A DNA stretch of 64,000 nt, from the NCBI GenBank assembly GCA_017504265.1, contig JAFVRN010000015.1, positions 103,210 to 167,209 on the forward strand, in the 5' to 3' direction. Shown in pieces: positions 50,938 through 60,281 of the stretch. The DNA comes from Alistipes sp. GTDB lineage: Bacteria; Bacteroidota; Bacteroidia; Bacteroidales; Rikenellaceae. Numbering within the stretch: the first letter of the stretch is position 1; every line of letters begins with the position of its first letter. Position numbers and translations under genes: made by a program. A model generated the notes under the pieces. That model made no database searches. It had not been told where the DNA came from and saw only the letters and a program-made list of their open reading frames with translations.

Positions 50938-51657
50938 CTATTTCAGCATCTCGCCCTCTATTCTGCGCCTTACGACAGAAAATGCCTTTTGATAGAGAGC
51001 CGAGTCGGACATTGTCGTCAGCATCTCGCTTAGTCGGCACATAGGCACAGCAAAGGTCAGCTCATTCTTAGGAACAAGGGGGCGCGCCGAGGGGTCTAAC
51101 ATACCCAAGAAGCAGCGGCGACCACCCTTGCGGTTCTCCACCGTGGCAAACGAGATAACCGCAGCACAGCCCGAAGCGAACTTCGTAGTGACAGCATCCT
51201 CGGCATCGTTATCGTAGAAGGCCCACGTGCATAGTCCCGACAAAATATCGGGTGTGGCGAAGAATACGACAGCCTCAACACCCTCCCAGCTCATAAGTTT
51301 ATCGACACGCACGAAGTTGAGATATGGCTTATCGGTTATCTCGATATCGAGGCTCTCGACATAGGCTCGCACCTGCTCGGGAGTCTGTTTGTAATGCTCG
51401 GTCTTTGACACGAAGATTGGCACATGCTCGGACATGGGACGAAAGGCGGTATAAAGCCCGCCACCTCCGCACTGCACATTCTCAGCGGTGAGCGTCAGCG
51501 CGCAGCCATCGCACACCTTGCGGATTGCACCAATCATACAGCGTGGCACACGACTATCGGCATTGACAGCGGTATCACCATACCAAAAGGCGATGGGCAG
51601 AGGTGCTGCCTCGCCAAAGGCCTTACGGAAACTCTCGATAAACTCTCGCGGTGTCAT
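50938..51657 (-). CDS. DUF169-family protein
   Basis: 239 aa. Pattern of DUF169: LPIAFWYGD, RCMIGAIRKVCDGCALTLTA, ENVQCGGGGLYTAF and LSGLCTWAFYD, with several conserved Cys that could bind a metal cluster. Function unknown; no signal peptide. Last gene of the nagB group, 102 bp after nagB. Confidence 0.75.
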   Translation of the reverse strand: MTPREFIESFRKAFGEAAPLPIAFWYGDTAVNADSRVPRCMIGAIRKVCDGCALTLTAENVQCGGGGLYTAFRPMSEHVPIFVSKTEHYKQTPEQVRAYVESLDIEITDKPYLNFVRVDKLMSWEGVEAVVFFATPDILSGLCTWAFYDNDAEDAVTTKFASGCAAVISFATVENRKGGRRCFLGMLDPSARPLVPKNELTFAVPMCRLSEMLTTMSDSALYQKAFSVVRRRIEGEMLK

Positions 51658-51702
51658 AAGGTATCTTAATTATAGCTCTCCTCTTTTGCCATACTTAACA
51701 GA

Positions 51703-51746
51703 CAATGAGGCCGACTAAGTCCAACGGAGATTAATCGACCTCATTG
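51703..51746. other. Hairpin between nagB and the DUF169 gene
   Basis: CAATGAGGCCGA (51703-51714) pairs with TCGACCTCATTG (51735-51746) except one position. No T tract on the minus strand, so it may be a processing or attenuation structure. Confidence 0.4.
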
Positions 51747-51759
51747 ACAGGTGGTAGGC

Positions 51760-52542
51760 TTATCGCTCTATATCCTTGAAATAGCGGTAGGTGGCAACAC
51801 GCAACTCCTCGGCAGCAGCATCGTCACATACGATGATACCCGCAGGATGAAGCTGCAAGGCCGAGAGTGTCCACTGGTGGTTGTAGCTGCCCTCGATAGC
51901 GTGACGCAGGGCACGTGCCTTCTTGCGGCCGGTAGCGAGAATAAGGACACGGCGCGCATCCATAATGGTCGCTACACCCACGGTAAGTGCTCGTGTGGGA
52001 ACCTTCGATATATCGCCACCGAAAAATCGTGAATTGACAGCGATGGTATCGGGCGTGAGCGTCTTGATGCGCGTGCGCGACTGCAACGACGAGAAGGGCT
52101 CATTAAAGGCTATATGACCATCCTCGCCGACACCTCCCATAAACAGATCTATGCCACCGGCAGCCGTGATAGCAGCCTCGTAGGCAGCACACTCGGCATC
52201 CAAATCCTCGGCATTGCCATTGAGGATATGCACATTCTCGGGAAGTATATCCACATGGCTGAAAAAGTTGTTCCACATAAACGAGTGATAGCTCTCGGGG
52301 TGCGACTCCTCCAAGCCGACATACTCGTCCATATTGAAGGTCACGACATTTCTAAACGATACCTCGCCGGCCTTATGCAGGCGGATAAGCTCTCGGTATG
52401 TTTCCAGGGGTGTAGAGCCTGTGGGAAGACCCAAAACAAAGGGCTTATCGCTGTTAGAGGCCTTCTTGTTAATCTGCTCGACAATATAGGCAGCAGCCCA
52501 CGCAGCAACCTCACCGGAATAATCCTTGATGATAACTCTCAT
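51760..52542 (-). CDS. nagB: Glucosamine-6-phosphate deaminase
   Basis: 260 aa, usual length. Converts glucosamine-6-phosphate to fructose-6-phosphate and ammonia. It keeps the catalytic residues: FNMDEYVGL (Asp of the proton relay) and [14 protein letters not shown] (Asp-x-His and Glu). It lies 45 bp downstream of a larger NagB-like fusion gene on the same strand. Confidence 0.96.
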   Translation of the reverse strand: MRVIIKDYSGEVAAWAAAYIVEQINKKASNSDKPFVLGLPTGSTPLETYRELIRLHKAGEVSFRNVVTFNMDEYVGLEESHPESYHSFMWNNFFSHVDILPENVHILNGNAEDLDAECAAYEAAITAAGGIDLFMGGVGEDGHIAFNEPFSSLQSRTRIKTLTPDTIAVNSRFFGGDISKVPTRALTVGVATIMDARRVLILATGRKKARALRHAIEGSYNHQWTLSALQLHPAGIIVCDDAAAEELRVATYRYFKDIER

Positions 52543-52587
52543 ATTACTATATTTTATATGTAACGGTTACACAATAAACAAGCCATA

Positions 52588-54537
52588 CTAAAACATCTTG
52601 ACAAAGACCTCGATAGCCTGATACTCGGCCATACCCAGACGGTCGTATAGCTTCGCCGTGTTCTGCGTACGCTCCTCGGCACGCTGCCAGAACTCTCGGG
52701 TGTCGCTACCCGGGAAGGGGACAATATCCTTCTGCGAGAGGTGGCGGTAGATGGCGTGACGCTTTTTGAGCATCTCGTCGGGAGATAGTGGCACGGCCAT
52801 ATCTACAAGGCCCAAGTTCCACTCCATCCATGCACCACGGTACAACCATAGGTGACACTCCTTGCGCCAGTCGTCATCCTGCGTGCGCTCCAAGGCCAGA
52901 AGCAACGCCTCCATACAGGTGCGGTGCGTGCCATGAGGATCGGCAAGGTCGCCGGCAGCATATATCTGATGAGGACGTATCTCACGCAACAGCTTAACGA
53001 TGATGTCGATATCGGCATCGGTAAGCTCCCCCTTCTTTATGCCACCCGTCTCGTAGAATGGCATATTGAGGAAGTGGGCATTGGTATCGGGATTAAGACC
53101 AAATGAGCGTACCGCGGCACGTGCCTCTGCACGACGTATCGCCCCCTTGATATCGAGGAGCTTACGCGGCTCCGGCTCGCCACGACGCTTCGAGGCGATA
53201 AGCTCGACAACCTCCCGGAATCTATCTCCCAAGCCCAGCTCCTTGCCTGTATCGATATTCTGCAATACCACATCGTCATGCACGGCAACATTGCCCGATG
53301 TCTGGTAGGCGACATGCACATCGTGGTGCTGCTCGACAAGACGGATGAACGTACCTCCCATAGAGATAACATCGTCGTCGGGGTGTGGCGAGAAGATCAA
53401 CGCTCGCTTCGGATATGGCAACGAGGGTGCAGGACGTGTAGAGTCATCGGCATTGGGCTTACCTCCCGGCCAACCGGTGATGGTGTGTTGCAGGTCGTTG
53501 AATACACGTATATTTATCTTGTCATATGTGCCGCACTTCTCCAAAAGCTCGCCCAACGAGTTCTCTATATAGTCCTTGTACGTGAGCTTCAGGATAGGCT
53601 TATTGACAATGCTGCACAGCCATACCACAGCCTTACGCACAAACTTGGGAGTCCACTCGCAAGGCCCTACAAGCCATGGCGTCTGCTCACGTGTGAGCTG
53701 CTCGGCAGCATTCTCGTCGATGACCATCTCTATCTGTGGATGCTCTTGCAGGTATGTCGCAGGGAACTTCGAGGTGATGTCACCCTCAACAACACGCTGC
53801 ACCGCATCGGCCTTCTGCTCGCCCCACGCCATGAGTATCACTCTATCGGCACGCATAATAGTACCTATACCCATGGTGATAGCCATCTTTGGCGTATGCT
53901 CCAAGCCGTAGAACTGGCTCGACTGCACCTTGCGCGAGTTGTGCGAAAGCTCCACAAGACGTGTATGCGACTTAGCATACGAGCCAGGCTCATTGAAGCC
54001 CACCTGACCCTGCTCACCCATACCGATAATCATAAGGTCAATCTTGCGTATAGACTTCTCGTAGGCGGCACAATACTCCGAAACCTCACTCTCGGCAACA
54101 GTGCCATCGGGGATATGTATATTCTCGGGGAGAATGTCCACATGCTTCAAAAATTCGTCGTGAATACGATAGTTGCGGCTCTGCTGCTCGTCACGACGTA
54201 TCGGATAAAACTCATCGAGAGAGAATACCGCCACATTCCTAAACGATATCTCACCCTCGTTGTATCGCTTGACAAGCTCGCGGTAGAGACCCAAAGGCGT
54301 ACGTCCAGTGGTAAGACCAAGAACAAAGGGAGGTAGCTCCTCGTAAATATCACGTGCCGAAGCGTTGTCGCCATGAGCCTTAACAAGACGACAGATTATA
54401 TCTGCTACATACTGCACACCATAATACTCGCTCTCGAAAACACGGGTGGGGATTCTCTCGTAACGGTGTACTATATCCTTCGGTGCCGACTCCCTTATGA
54501 GCCCGCCATCTTTTGGAAGTTTATACTTATTGTTCAT
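52588..54537 (-). CDS. NagB-like / PIG-L (LmbE) deacetylase fusion
   Basis: 649 aa. Residues ~30-300 are NagB-like with LGLTTGRTPLGLYREL and FSLDEFYPI (Asp ~108 kept), but the active-site loop reads GMGEQGQVGFNEPG (about 170-184). There Gln replaces both the catalytic Asp and His found in nagB next door. Residues ~375-610 are a PIG-L/LmbE domain with FSPHPDDDVIS (zinc ligands H-x-D-D) and DPHGTHR. The C-terminal domain probably deacetylates an N-acetylglucosaminyl compound. The N-terminal domain may only sense amino-sugar phosphates. First gene of the group. Confidence 0.9.
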   Translation of the reverse strand: MNNKYKLPKDGGLIRESAPKDIVHRYERIPTRVFESEYYGVQYVADIICRLVKAHGDNASARDIYEELPPFVLGLTTGRTPLGLYRELVKRYNEGEISFRNVAVFSLDEFYPIRRDEQQSRNYRIHDEFLKHVDILPENIHIPDGTVAESEVSEYCAAYEKSIRKIDLMIIGMGEQGQVGFNEPGSYAKSHTRLVELSHNSRKVQSSQFYGLEHTPKMAITMGIGTIMRADRVILMAWGEQKADAVQRVVEGDITSKFPATYLQEHPQIEMVIDENAAEQLTREQTPWLVGPCEWTPKFVRKAVVWLCSIVNKPILKLTYKDYIENSLGELLEKCGTYDKINIRVFNDLQHTITGWPGGKPNADDSTRPAPSLPYPKRALIFSPHPDDDVISMGGTFIRLVEQHHDVHVAYQTSGNVAVHDDVVLQNIDTGKELGLGDRFREVVELIASKRRGEPEPRKLLDIKGAIRRAEARAAVRSFGLNPDTNAHFLNMPFYETGGIKKGELTDADIDIIVKLLREIRPHQIYAAGDLADPHGTHRTCMEALLLALERTQDDDWRKECHLWLYRGAWMEWNLGLVDMAVPLSPDEMLKKRHAIYRHLSQKDIVPFPGSDTREFWQRAEERTQNTAKLYDRLGMAEYQAIEVFVKMF

Positions 54538-54624
54538 AATATATATGTTTATATCTCATTAACTTAATATCTGTTGCCACCTTCGCCTACTATTATACAA
54601 ACAGAGGATAGGCCATAATTCATC

Positions 54625-54632
54625 CAAAGGTA
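54625..54632 (-). promoter_or_regulatory. -7 box of the NagB/PIG-L gene
   Basis: TACCTTTG on the minus strand, about 88 bp before the ATG. No TTG at ideal -33 spacing. Confidence 0.45.
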
Positions 54633-54680
54633 ATAATTTTTTTCGAAAAGTGTGCCTACATCGTTATTTTATTTTTCACG

Positions 54681-54732
54681 GAGCGGGGATTTTGTGTTGC
54701 AGGGCAGAGCCCTGCCCTCTGCTTAGCAGAGG
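54681..54732. repeat. GC-rich hairpin repeat, copy a
   Basis: GTGTTGCAGGGCAGAGCCCTGC and a CCTCTGC/GCAGAGG hairpin. Same family as 54786-54835 and 63820-63867. Followed by short direct repeats of AAGGGTAGTTG (to 54785). Confidence 0.75.
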
Positions 54733-54785
54733 AAAGGGTAGTTCACGCCTGCGGCGTTAAAGGGTAGTTGAAGGGTAGTTGAAGG

Positions 54786-54935
54786 GAGCGGGGCTTCTGT
54801 GTTGCAGGGCTGAGCCCTGCCACTGCAGAGCAGTGTGGGTCAGATGGGTTAAATGGGTCCAATGGGTTAGATGGGGATTTTCCACCGAACCCACAAAACC
54901 CACCGAACCCACCGAACCCACCGAACCCACAACAC
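54786..54935. repeat. Compound repeat: GC hairpin, G-rich arm, C-rich arm
   Basis: GTGTTGCAGGGC-TGA-GCCCTGC with CACTGC/GCAGTG is followed by tandem ATGGGTTA-like units (54836-54877) and then by tandem CCACCGAAC units (54892-54932) that are roughly their reverse complement. The whole could fold into one long imperfect hairpin. An open frame through it (PTEPTEPTEP) is a by-product. Nothing else is seen in 54538-55082. Confidence 0.65.
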
Positions 54936-55082
54936 TCGGGATAATTAGCGGTAAGACCTCAAATTTTTGTCAGAAGCCGTGAGATGTGGTGCGAAATGAA
55001 ATATCTCCGGATGGGACATACCAACGTATTTCCCATTCGGAGATATAAGTTTCGTGCCGCAGATTGCGGCTTATCACAAAAA

Positions 55083-57404
55083 TTAAAAGAATAGGCCCTT
55101 GCGACCAAATATAGCATATCCGAAGTTGAACGTAAGATAGAAGTTGTCGGTACTATCGAAATTATATTTGGTGACAGCAAGACTGACAGGCCCAAATCGG
55201 GTATGGTATATGAGTGATAAATCGGACATATAGTGCAGGTAGTGGTCGTGGAACTTGTCGCGCATCATAGCATAGATGCTAAGACGTGCATAAAAGTTAT
55301 TGAAAATACGAACGGTAGGCATAAGACCTACACCAACATACCTATCGGCACGGAACTCAGGCATATATATCATACGCGAGTGCAGCAACGGCGCATACTG
55401 CGGAGAGGATAGCATGGTAGCCTCGGAAGAGTCGAACGAGGGATGCGTGGTATAGACACCCTCAACCGCATAACCGAGCGACAGCACACCATTATGGGTA
55501 AGGTTCAGGTACTGTTCCCACTGCAATCTTGCACCCCACCACTGGCGGATAGCCTTATAGTAGTCGTCACCCTCGGGATAGATAAGGCCGTCACGTGAGT
55601 CACGCTCATCACGACCGTAGACATAGATAAGCGACAGATCAACCTTGTTACCCGACGTGGGAAAAAGTGTTTTATTGAGGGTGCTGTTAGCTATGTTGAA
55701 GCCTCCTGCCGCATAGGTAAAGTGCGTATACTGTCGGCGTTTGTACTCGTCCATATCGTAGCTATAACTGTTACGACCAAGGTTTATGGTGAGATCGGAA
55801 ACACTGCGACGCGTAAGAGAGGAGCCAAAGGCTATGGAGAAGAAGTTCTCCATCATACGCATCTGCTCGGCATTATCGACAGGCGTGAGGTTGCCGAAGT
55901 TACCCTTCATCGTATTGGTAATGTTGAAGTTATAGGAGTAGTCTATATAGCACGAGAGCTTATTGACAAAGGTGGTACGTCCCTTCAAGCGAGCCATGGT
56001 ATGCACCGGGCCGAGAAGGATGTCGAGGTTGAAGTCCTGGATGGCACGTCCCCACCAGCCGTAGCGCAGGCCGAAGTAGGCCTGATTGAAGGCCGTAGAG
56101 GAGATGTTACCGCCGATAAAGATGTCGAGATTGGGCTTGACACTCATAGGCAGATAGAGGTCGTACTTATCGGTAGCAGCATTGTAGGACATCGTAGGGA
56201 AATCGCTGCTGACAGCAGTATTGGCAAGGAGCACGAGGTAGTTATCCCACACTCGGCCAAACTCCGATATGCTGCGGTCTTGATCTTGTCCGATAGGGGG
56301 TTGCTGCGTCTCCTTATAGCCTATTTTGAGCATTCGCTCGACCATTTGTCGCTGATACTCGTTGAGGCCATCGATATGGATATCGCCAAGACCTGCCTGC
56401 GGCCAACGGCTGCGGAACTCCTTGCGGCGTTGCTTAAACTCCTGCTCGCTCATACGACGCGATACCAGCTCCTTGATTTTGGGCATCGCGGCCAAAGCAT
56501 CGTTATAGCCCTGCGCCATTATCTCGTCGGCACGGCTGAAATCGAGCATAGAGACATCAACGGCACGCTGTATGAAGATGGCGCGCTCCTCGGGAAGGTT
56601 GAAGTCCGAGGGCATAGTGATAAGCGACATTACAAGCTCCAAAACCGAGGCATCCTTGATAACCTTGGGCTCTACATCGACACAGGCAGCACCGATGATG
56701 ATGTCGGGATGAAAGGCCTCGTCCATAGCCTTCCACGGGAAGTTATCATAGCAACCGCCATCGCACATCGTCATAGAGTCTATCTCGATAGGTGTGAAGG
56801 CAACGGGGATGGCCATAGAGGCACGCACGGCGCGCGGCAGGTAGCCGCTACGCAGCTCAACAGCTTGATGCTTAACCATATCGGTGGCCATACAGCTATA
56901 CGGTATCATCAGTCGGTTGAAGTCACCACCGGCAGCAGCACTCGGCTCGGCAAAGAACTTTTGCAGGGCGACATCTATCTCGGCAGTGCTAAGGAAGCCA
57001 TCGGGGAGTATAACACGTGAACGCTCCTCATCGGCGACATCGTCGTTGGAGGTGCGGATGGGTATGGTAATCATGCGACTGAGGCGGTCACGCTCGTCGT
57101 AGTTGTTCTTGTATTTATCATCTATCTTGCCACTGACCCAGCGCACCATATCGCCCGAGAGTGCCACAGCCTCCATCTCCTCGATAGAGTATCCCGAGGC
57201 ATAAAGAGCTCCGATAATAGAGCCCATGGATGTTCCCGAGATATAGTCGATAGGGATGCCGTTCTCCTCCAAAGCACGCAGAACACCGATATGGTAAAGG
57301 CCCTTTGCACCGCCACCACTCATCACAACACCTACACTCTGGGCACTTACACCGAGAGGTAATAGAAGTAAAATAGTGATTATTATTGACAAAATGGTTC
57401 TCAT
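55083..57404 (-). CDS. Patatin-like phospholipase fused to an outer-membrane beta barrel
   Basis: 773 aa from ATG 57404 with a signal peptide (MRTILSIIITILLLLPLGVS-AQ). The patatin domain has GGGAKG (oxyanion loop, 30-35), nucleophile GTSMG (Ser59) and DGG (about 210), a Ser-Asp dyad lipase. After a POTRA-like linker (DIHIDGLNEYQRQMVE), the C-terminal ~350 residues are Tyr/Gly-rich alternating strands ending in GRKGLFF, an Omp85-type barrel with terminal Phe. This is the layout of PlpD-like patatins displayed at the surface. A promoter precedes it. Confidence 0.92.
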   Translation of the reverse strand: MRTILSIIITILLLLPLGVSAQSVGVVMSGGGAKGLYHIGVLRALEENGIPIDYISGTSMGSIIGALYASGYSIEEMEAVALSGDMVRWVSGKIDDKYKNNYDERDRLSRMITIPIRTSNDDVADEERSRVILPDGFLSTAEIDVALQKFFAEPSAAAGGDFNRLMIPYSCMATDMVKHQAVELRSGYLPRAVRASMAIPVAFTPIEIDSMTMCDGGCYDNFPWKAMDEAFHPDIIIGAACVDVEPKVIKDASVLELVMSLITMPSDFNLPEERAIFIQRAVDVSMLDFSRADEIMAQGYNDALAAMPKIKELVSRRMSEQEFKQRRKEFRSRWPQAGLGDIHIDGLNEYQRQMVERMLKIGYKETQQPPIGQDQDRSISEFGRVWDNYLVLLANTAVSSDFPTMSYNAATDKYDLYLPMSVKPNLDIFIGGNISSTAFNQAYFGLRYGWWGRAIQDFNLDILLGPVHTMARLKGRTTFVNKLSCYIDYSYNFNITNTMKGNFGNLTPVDNAEQMRMMENFFSIAFGSSLTRRSVSDLTINLGRNSYSYDMDEYKRRQYTHFTYAAGGFNIANSTLNKTLFPTSGNKVDLSLIYVYGRDERDSRDGLIYPEGDDYYKAIRQWWGARLQWEQYLNLTHNGVLSLGYAVEGVYTTHPSFDSSEATMLSSPQYAPLLHSRMIYMPEFRADRYVGVGLMPTVRIFNNFYARLSIYAMMRDKFHDHYLHYMSDLSLIYHTRFGPVSLAVTKYNFDSTDNFYLTFNFGYAIFGRKGLFF

Positions 57405-57443
57405 TACCAAAATTATTAGTAACTTTGTACTTTGAATGTATTG

Positions 57444-57473
57444 CAAAGTTAGTACATATTACTGAAAAAACAA
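57444..57473 (-). promoter_or_regulatory. Promoter of the patatin-barrel gene
   Basis: Minus strand: -7 TAACTTTG (57451-57444), 19-bp spacer, -33 TTG (57473-57471), 40 bp before the ATG at 57404. It also supports that start over the upstream in-frame ATG at 57446, which would lie inside the -7 box. Confidence 0.8.
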
Positions 57474-57486
57474 TAACTTAATATTT

Positions 57487-58512
57487 ATGATAAACAAAAT
57501 TGAACAAATTTTAAGCGAAATAGAGGCCTTTGCACCAAAAACAGCAGCGGAGGTAGAGGCATTTCGTATTAAAATACTCGGCAAAAAAGGACTCCTCGGA
57601 GCCTTGATGGATGAGTTCAAGACAGTACCCGCAGAGCAGAAGCGTGAGCTGGGACAAAAGCTCAACCACTTGAAGAATGTGGCAACAGAACGTATCAACA
57701 CGCTCAAAGAGGAGATAGGTGCTGCCGCCGAGCTCCAAGCATCACACATAGATGACATGACCCGCCCGGGAACGACAGAGCAGGTGGGATCACGTCACCC
57801 TATATCTATTGTCAAGAACGAGATTGTGAGCATCTTCTCGCGCCTGGGATATACCGTAGCCGACGGCCCAGAAATAGAGGATGACTGGCACGTATTCTCG
57901 GCTCTGAACTTCCCACCGGAACACCCCGCACGAGATATGCAGGATACCTTCTTCATCGAGAAGAACCCCGATGTGGTGCTACGTACACACACCTCGTCAA
58001 TTCAGGTGCGCACGATGGAGCGTCAGAAGCCACCTATCCGTGTGATATGCCCGGGACGTGTGTTCCGCAACGAGGCAATATCGTATCGTGCCCACTGCAT
58101 ATTCCACCAGATAGAGGGTCTTTACATCGACCGCAACGTATCGTTTGCCGACATGAAGCAGTCGCTGCTATACTTTGCCAAGGAGCTCTTTGGCGAGCAG
58201 GCACAGATACGTATGCGCCCATCGTACTTCCCATTCACCGAGCCTTCGGCAGAGGTGGATGTATCGTGCTCGATATGCGGCGGTAAGGGCTGCGGCGTAT
58301 GTAAGGGTACAGGTTGGCTTGAGATTATGGGTTGCGGTATGGTAGACCCCAACGTATTGGAGGCAAACAACATCGACCCCAAGGAGTTCTCGGGCTTTGC
58401 ATTTGGTATGGGTATTGAGCGTATCGCAATGCTCAAATTCGGCGTAGGCGACCTTCGTCTATACTTCGAGAACGACGTGAGGTTCCTCAATCAGTTTGAG
58501 AGTGCATTATAG
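57487..58512 (+). CDS. pheS: Phenylalanyl-tRNA synthetase alpha subunit
   Basis: 341 aa, full length. An N-terminal coiled coil (about 1-85) binds tRNA. Class II core follows: GSRHPISIVKNEIVSIFSRL, the DTFF block, motif 2 CPGRVFRNEAISYRAHCIFH, and motif 3 GFAFGMGIERIAMLKFG. An extra Cys-rich insert (CSICGGKGCGVCKGTGW) could bind zinc. It charges tRNA-Phe as part of an alpha2beta2 enzyme; pheT is not adjacent. Confidence 0.97.
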   Translation: MINKIEQILSEIEAFAPKTAAEVEAFRIKILGKKGLLGALMDEFKTVPAEQKRELGQKLNHLKNVATERINTLKEEIGAAAELQASHIDDMTRPGTTEQVGSRHPISIVKNEIVSIFSRLGYTVADGPEIEDDWHVFSALNFPPEHPARDMQDTFFIEKNPDVVLRTHTSSIQVRTMERQKPPIRVICPGRVFRNEAISYRAHCIFHQIEGLYIDRNVSFADMKQSLLYFAKELFGEQAQIRMRPSYFPFTEPSAEVDVSCSICGGKGCGVCKGTGWLEIMGCGMVDPNVLEANNIDPKEFSGFAFGMGIERIAMLKFGVGDLRLYFENDVRFLNQFESAL

Positions 58513-58546
58513 TTCGGCCGACATTTGGCCAACACATACATAGATT

Positions 58547-60274
58547 ATGATTAATTGGCTAAGGCTAAATATTGTGGCAGTCGTAGTACTGCTTCCGCTA
58601 ATGGCATTTGCCGCCCCCGATACTCTATCGGTAGGTGCTGCAGATGCCACGCGCGTATTTTTGCCCGACAGCACAAGTCGCAGCTACCGCCATACGGATG
58701 CCATAAAGAGCATAGCCATAGAGCGTGACACGGCACGTGCCCGCAGAATATGGCTCGATATAGTGGCCACAGACTCTACATATGCACCCGCACTATACAA
58801 CCTCAGCCGTATAGAGCCTGCCGACCGTGGCGTGGAGTATGCCGAGAGGGCATATCGCTCGGATAGTAGCAACAAGTGGTATACGCACAACTATGCATCG
58901 CAGCTTATTGCGGCTCGTCGCTACCGTGAGGCTCTGCCCATATACAGGCGACTGATGCGCATAGACCCCCGTGAGATAGAGGCATATCACGCACTTGCGG
59001 TATTATATGCGGCCGGAGGTATGCCATATTCGTCGATAGCAATACTCGACAGTGCCGAGCAGCGCATAGGCCACAACTCCTACCTTGCAGCAATGCGTCA
59101 GCGACTGCTGATAGAGACACGCCAGTACGATAAGGCGATAGAGCGAGGGCAGCGCATAACGGCAGAGTTTCCGTACGATGCCGAAGCACGCACGACATTA
59201 GCCGAGGCATATGAGGCTTCGGGGCAGGACTCCCTGGCACGACACAGCTACCGAGAGGCACTTGCCATAGACAGCACAAATCTAACGACACTGACAGCAT
59301 ATATAGACTACCTAAACCGCAGAGGCGACATCAAAGAGATGCTCGACTATGAGGAGCGTCTGTTTCGCGACAAGAGGGTTGGTGTAGAGGAGAAGGTACA
59401 CCGCATGGAGCAGTACACCTCGGACGTGCAGTTTTATGGGGAGAACTACATACGCATAGGAGGCATTATGCGTATGTTGCAAGTGGACTATCCCGACAAC
59501 CGAAAGGTGGTAGATATGCTCGCCTCGCACCTATTGGCGATAGGTGACAGTGAGGGTGCGGTGAAGCATCTGCGCAACCACCTTGACGACGCATCCACAA
59601 CCGACAAGGAGTATATAGCGTTACTGCAATTGGAGAACTACCTGCAATACAGCGATCTTGCAGAGGAGGATCTCGCGCGTGGTCTTGAACGCTTTCCCAA
59701 CAGCTGTGAGCTACATGCCTTCGCCGGGTTTATGGCTACGGAGCGTGGCGAGAATAAGGTGGCTCTCGATTATATGCGGCAAGCATTGAGCCGAGCAACA
59801 GATGACAAGGATATTAGTCGTATGTGGGGATATATAGGCGACATATATCACGAGATGAAGCGTGACAATGCCGCCTTTAAGGCATACGACAAGGCGTTGC
59901 AATATGATGCCGACAACATATTGGTGCTCAACAACTACGCTTACTTCCTGAGTATCGTGGATAAGAGGTTAGAGAGGGCCTTGGAGATGGCATCACGCGC
60001 CATAGAGTTAGAGGCAGGAAATGCTACCTACATAGATACCTATGCCTGGGTACTACACCGCCTTGGTCGCAACGACGAGGCAAAGAGCGCTATGCGTCAG
60101 GCTCTATCGATAAGCCGACAGCGTGACCCCGACCTACTGCTGCACTATGGCGACATACTATGGGCTTTGGGCGAGAAGTTTATGGCAGACACCTATTGGC
60201 AGAAGGCAGTGGAGATGGGCTACGATGCCGACGAAATGAAACAACATATAGAGCAGATAAAGGCAGAAAAATAG
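58547..60274 (+). CDS. Exported tetratricopeptide-repeat protein
   Basis: 575 aa. N-terminal signal peptide (NIVAVVVLLPLMAFAAPD), then at least eight TPR units over the whole length (REALPIYRRLMRIDPREIEA, NAAFKAYDKALQYDADNILV, RNDEAKSAMRQALSISRQ). Probably periplasmic or lipid-free outer-envelope scaffold. It is 34 bp after pheS and 7 bp before the EnvC-like gene, so likely transcribed with it and linked to envelope biogenesis. Confidence 0.85.
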   Translation: MINWLRLNIVAVVVLLPLMAFAAPDTLSVGAADATRVFLPDSTSRSYRHTDAIKSIAIERDTARARRIWLDIVATDSTYAPALYNLSRIEPADRGVEYAERAYRSDSSNKWYTHNYASQLIAARRYREALPIYRRLMRIDPREIEAYHALAVLYAAGGMPYSSIAILDSAEQRIGHNSYLAAMRQRLLIETRQYDKAIERGQRITAEFPYDAEARTTLAEAYEASGQDSLARHSYREALAIDSTNLTTLTAYIDYLNRRGDIKEMLDYEERLFRDKRVGVEEKVHRMEQYTSDVQFYGENYIRIGGIMRMLQVDYPDNRKVVDMLASHLLAIGDSEGAVKHLRNHLDDASTTDKEYIALLQLENYLQYSDLAEEDLARGLERFPNSCELHAFAGFMATERGENKVALDYMRQALSRATDDKDISRMWGYIGDIYHEMKRDNAAFKAYDKALQYDADNILVLNNYAYFLSIVDKRLERALEMASRAIELEAGNATYIDTYAWVLHRLGRNDEAKSAMRQALSISRQRDPDLLLHYGDILWALGEKFMADTYWQKAVEMGYDADEMKQHIEQIKAEK

Positions 60275-60281
60275 AGGTACG

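Noticed and set aside
53278-54336. 352-codon plus-strand frame opposite the NagB/PIG-L gene
   Set aside because: Antisense shadow of a well-supported gene; no domain visible in its translation.
54779-54982. ORF with PTEPTEPTEP repeat
   Set aside because: By-product of the CCACCGAAC tandem units; no start context and no conserved flanks.
55722-57020. 432-codon open frame on the plus strand opposite the patatin-barrel gene
   Set aside because: It is fully antisense to a gene with clear signal peptide, catalytic motifs and barrel; its composition (His/Leu/Arg/Val-rich) is typical of a shadow frame.
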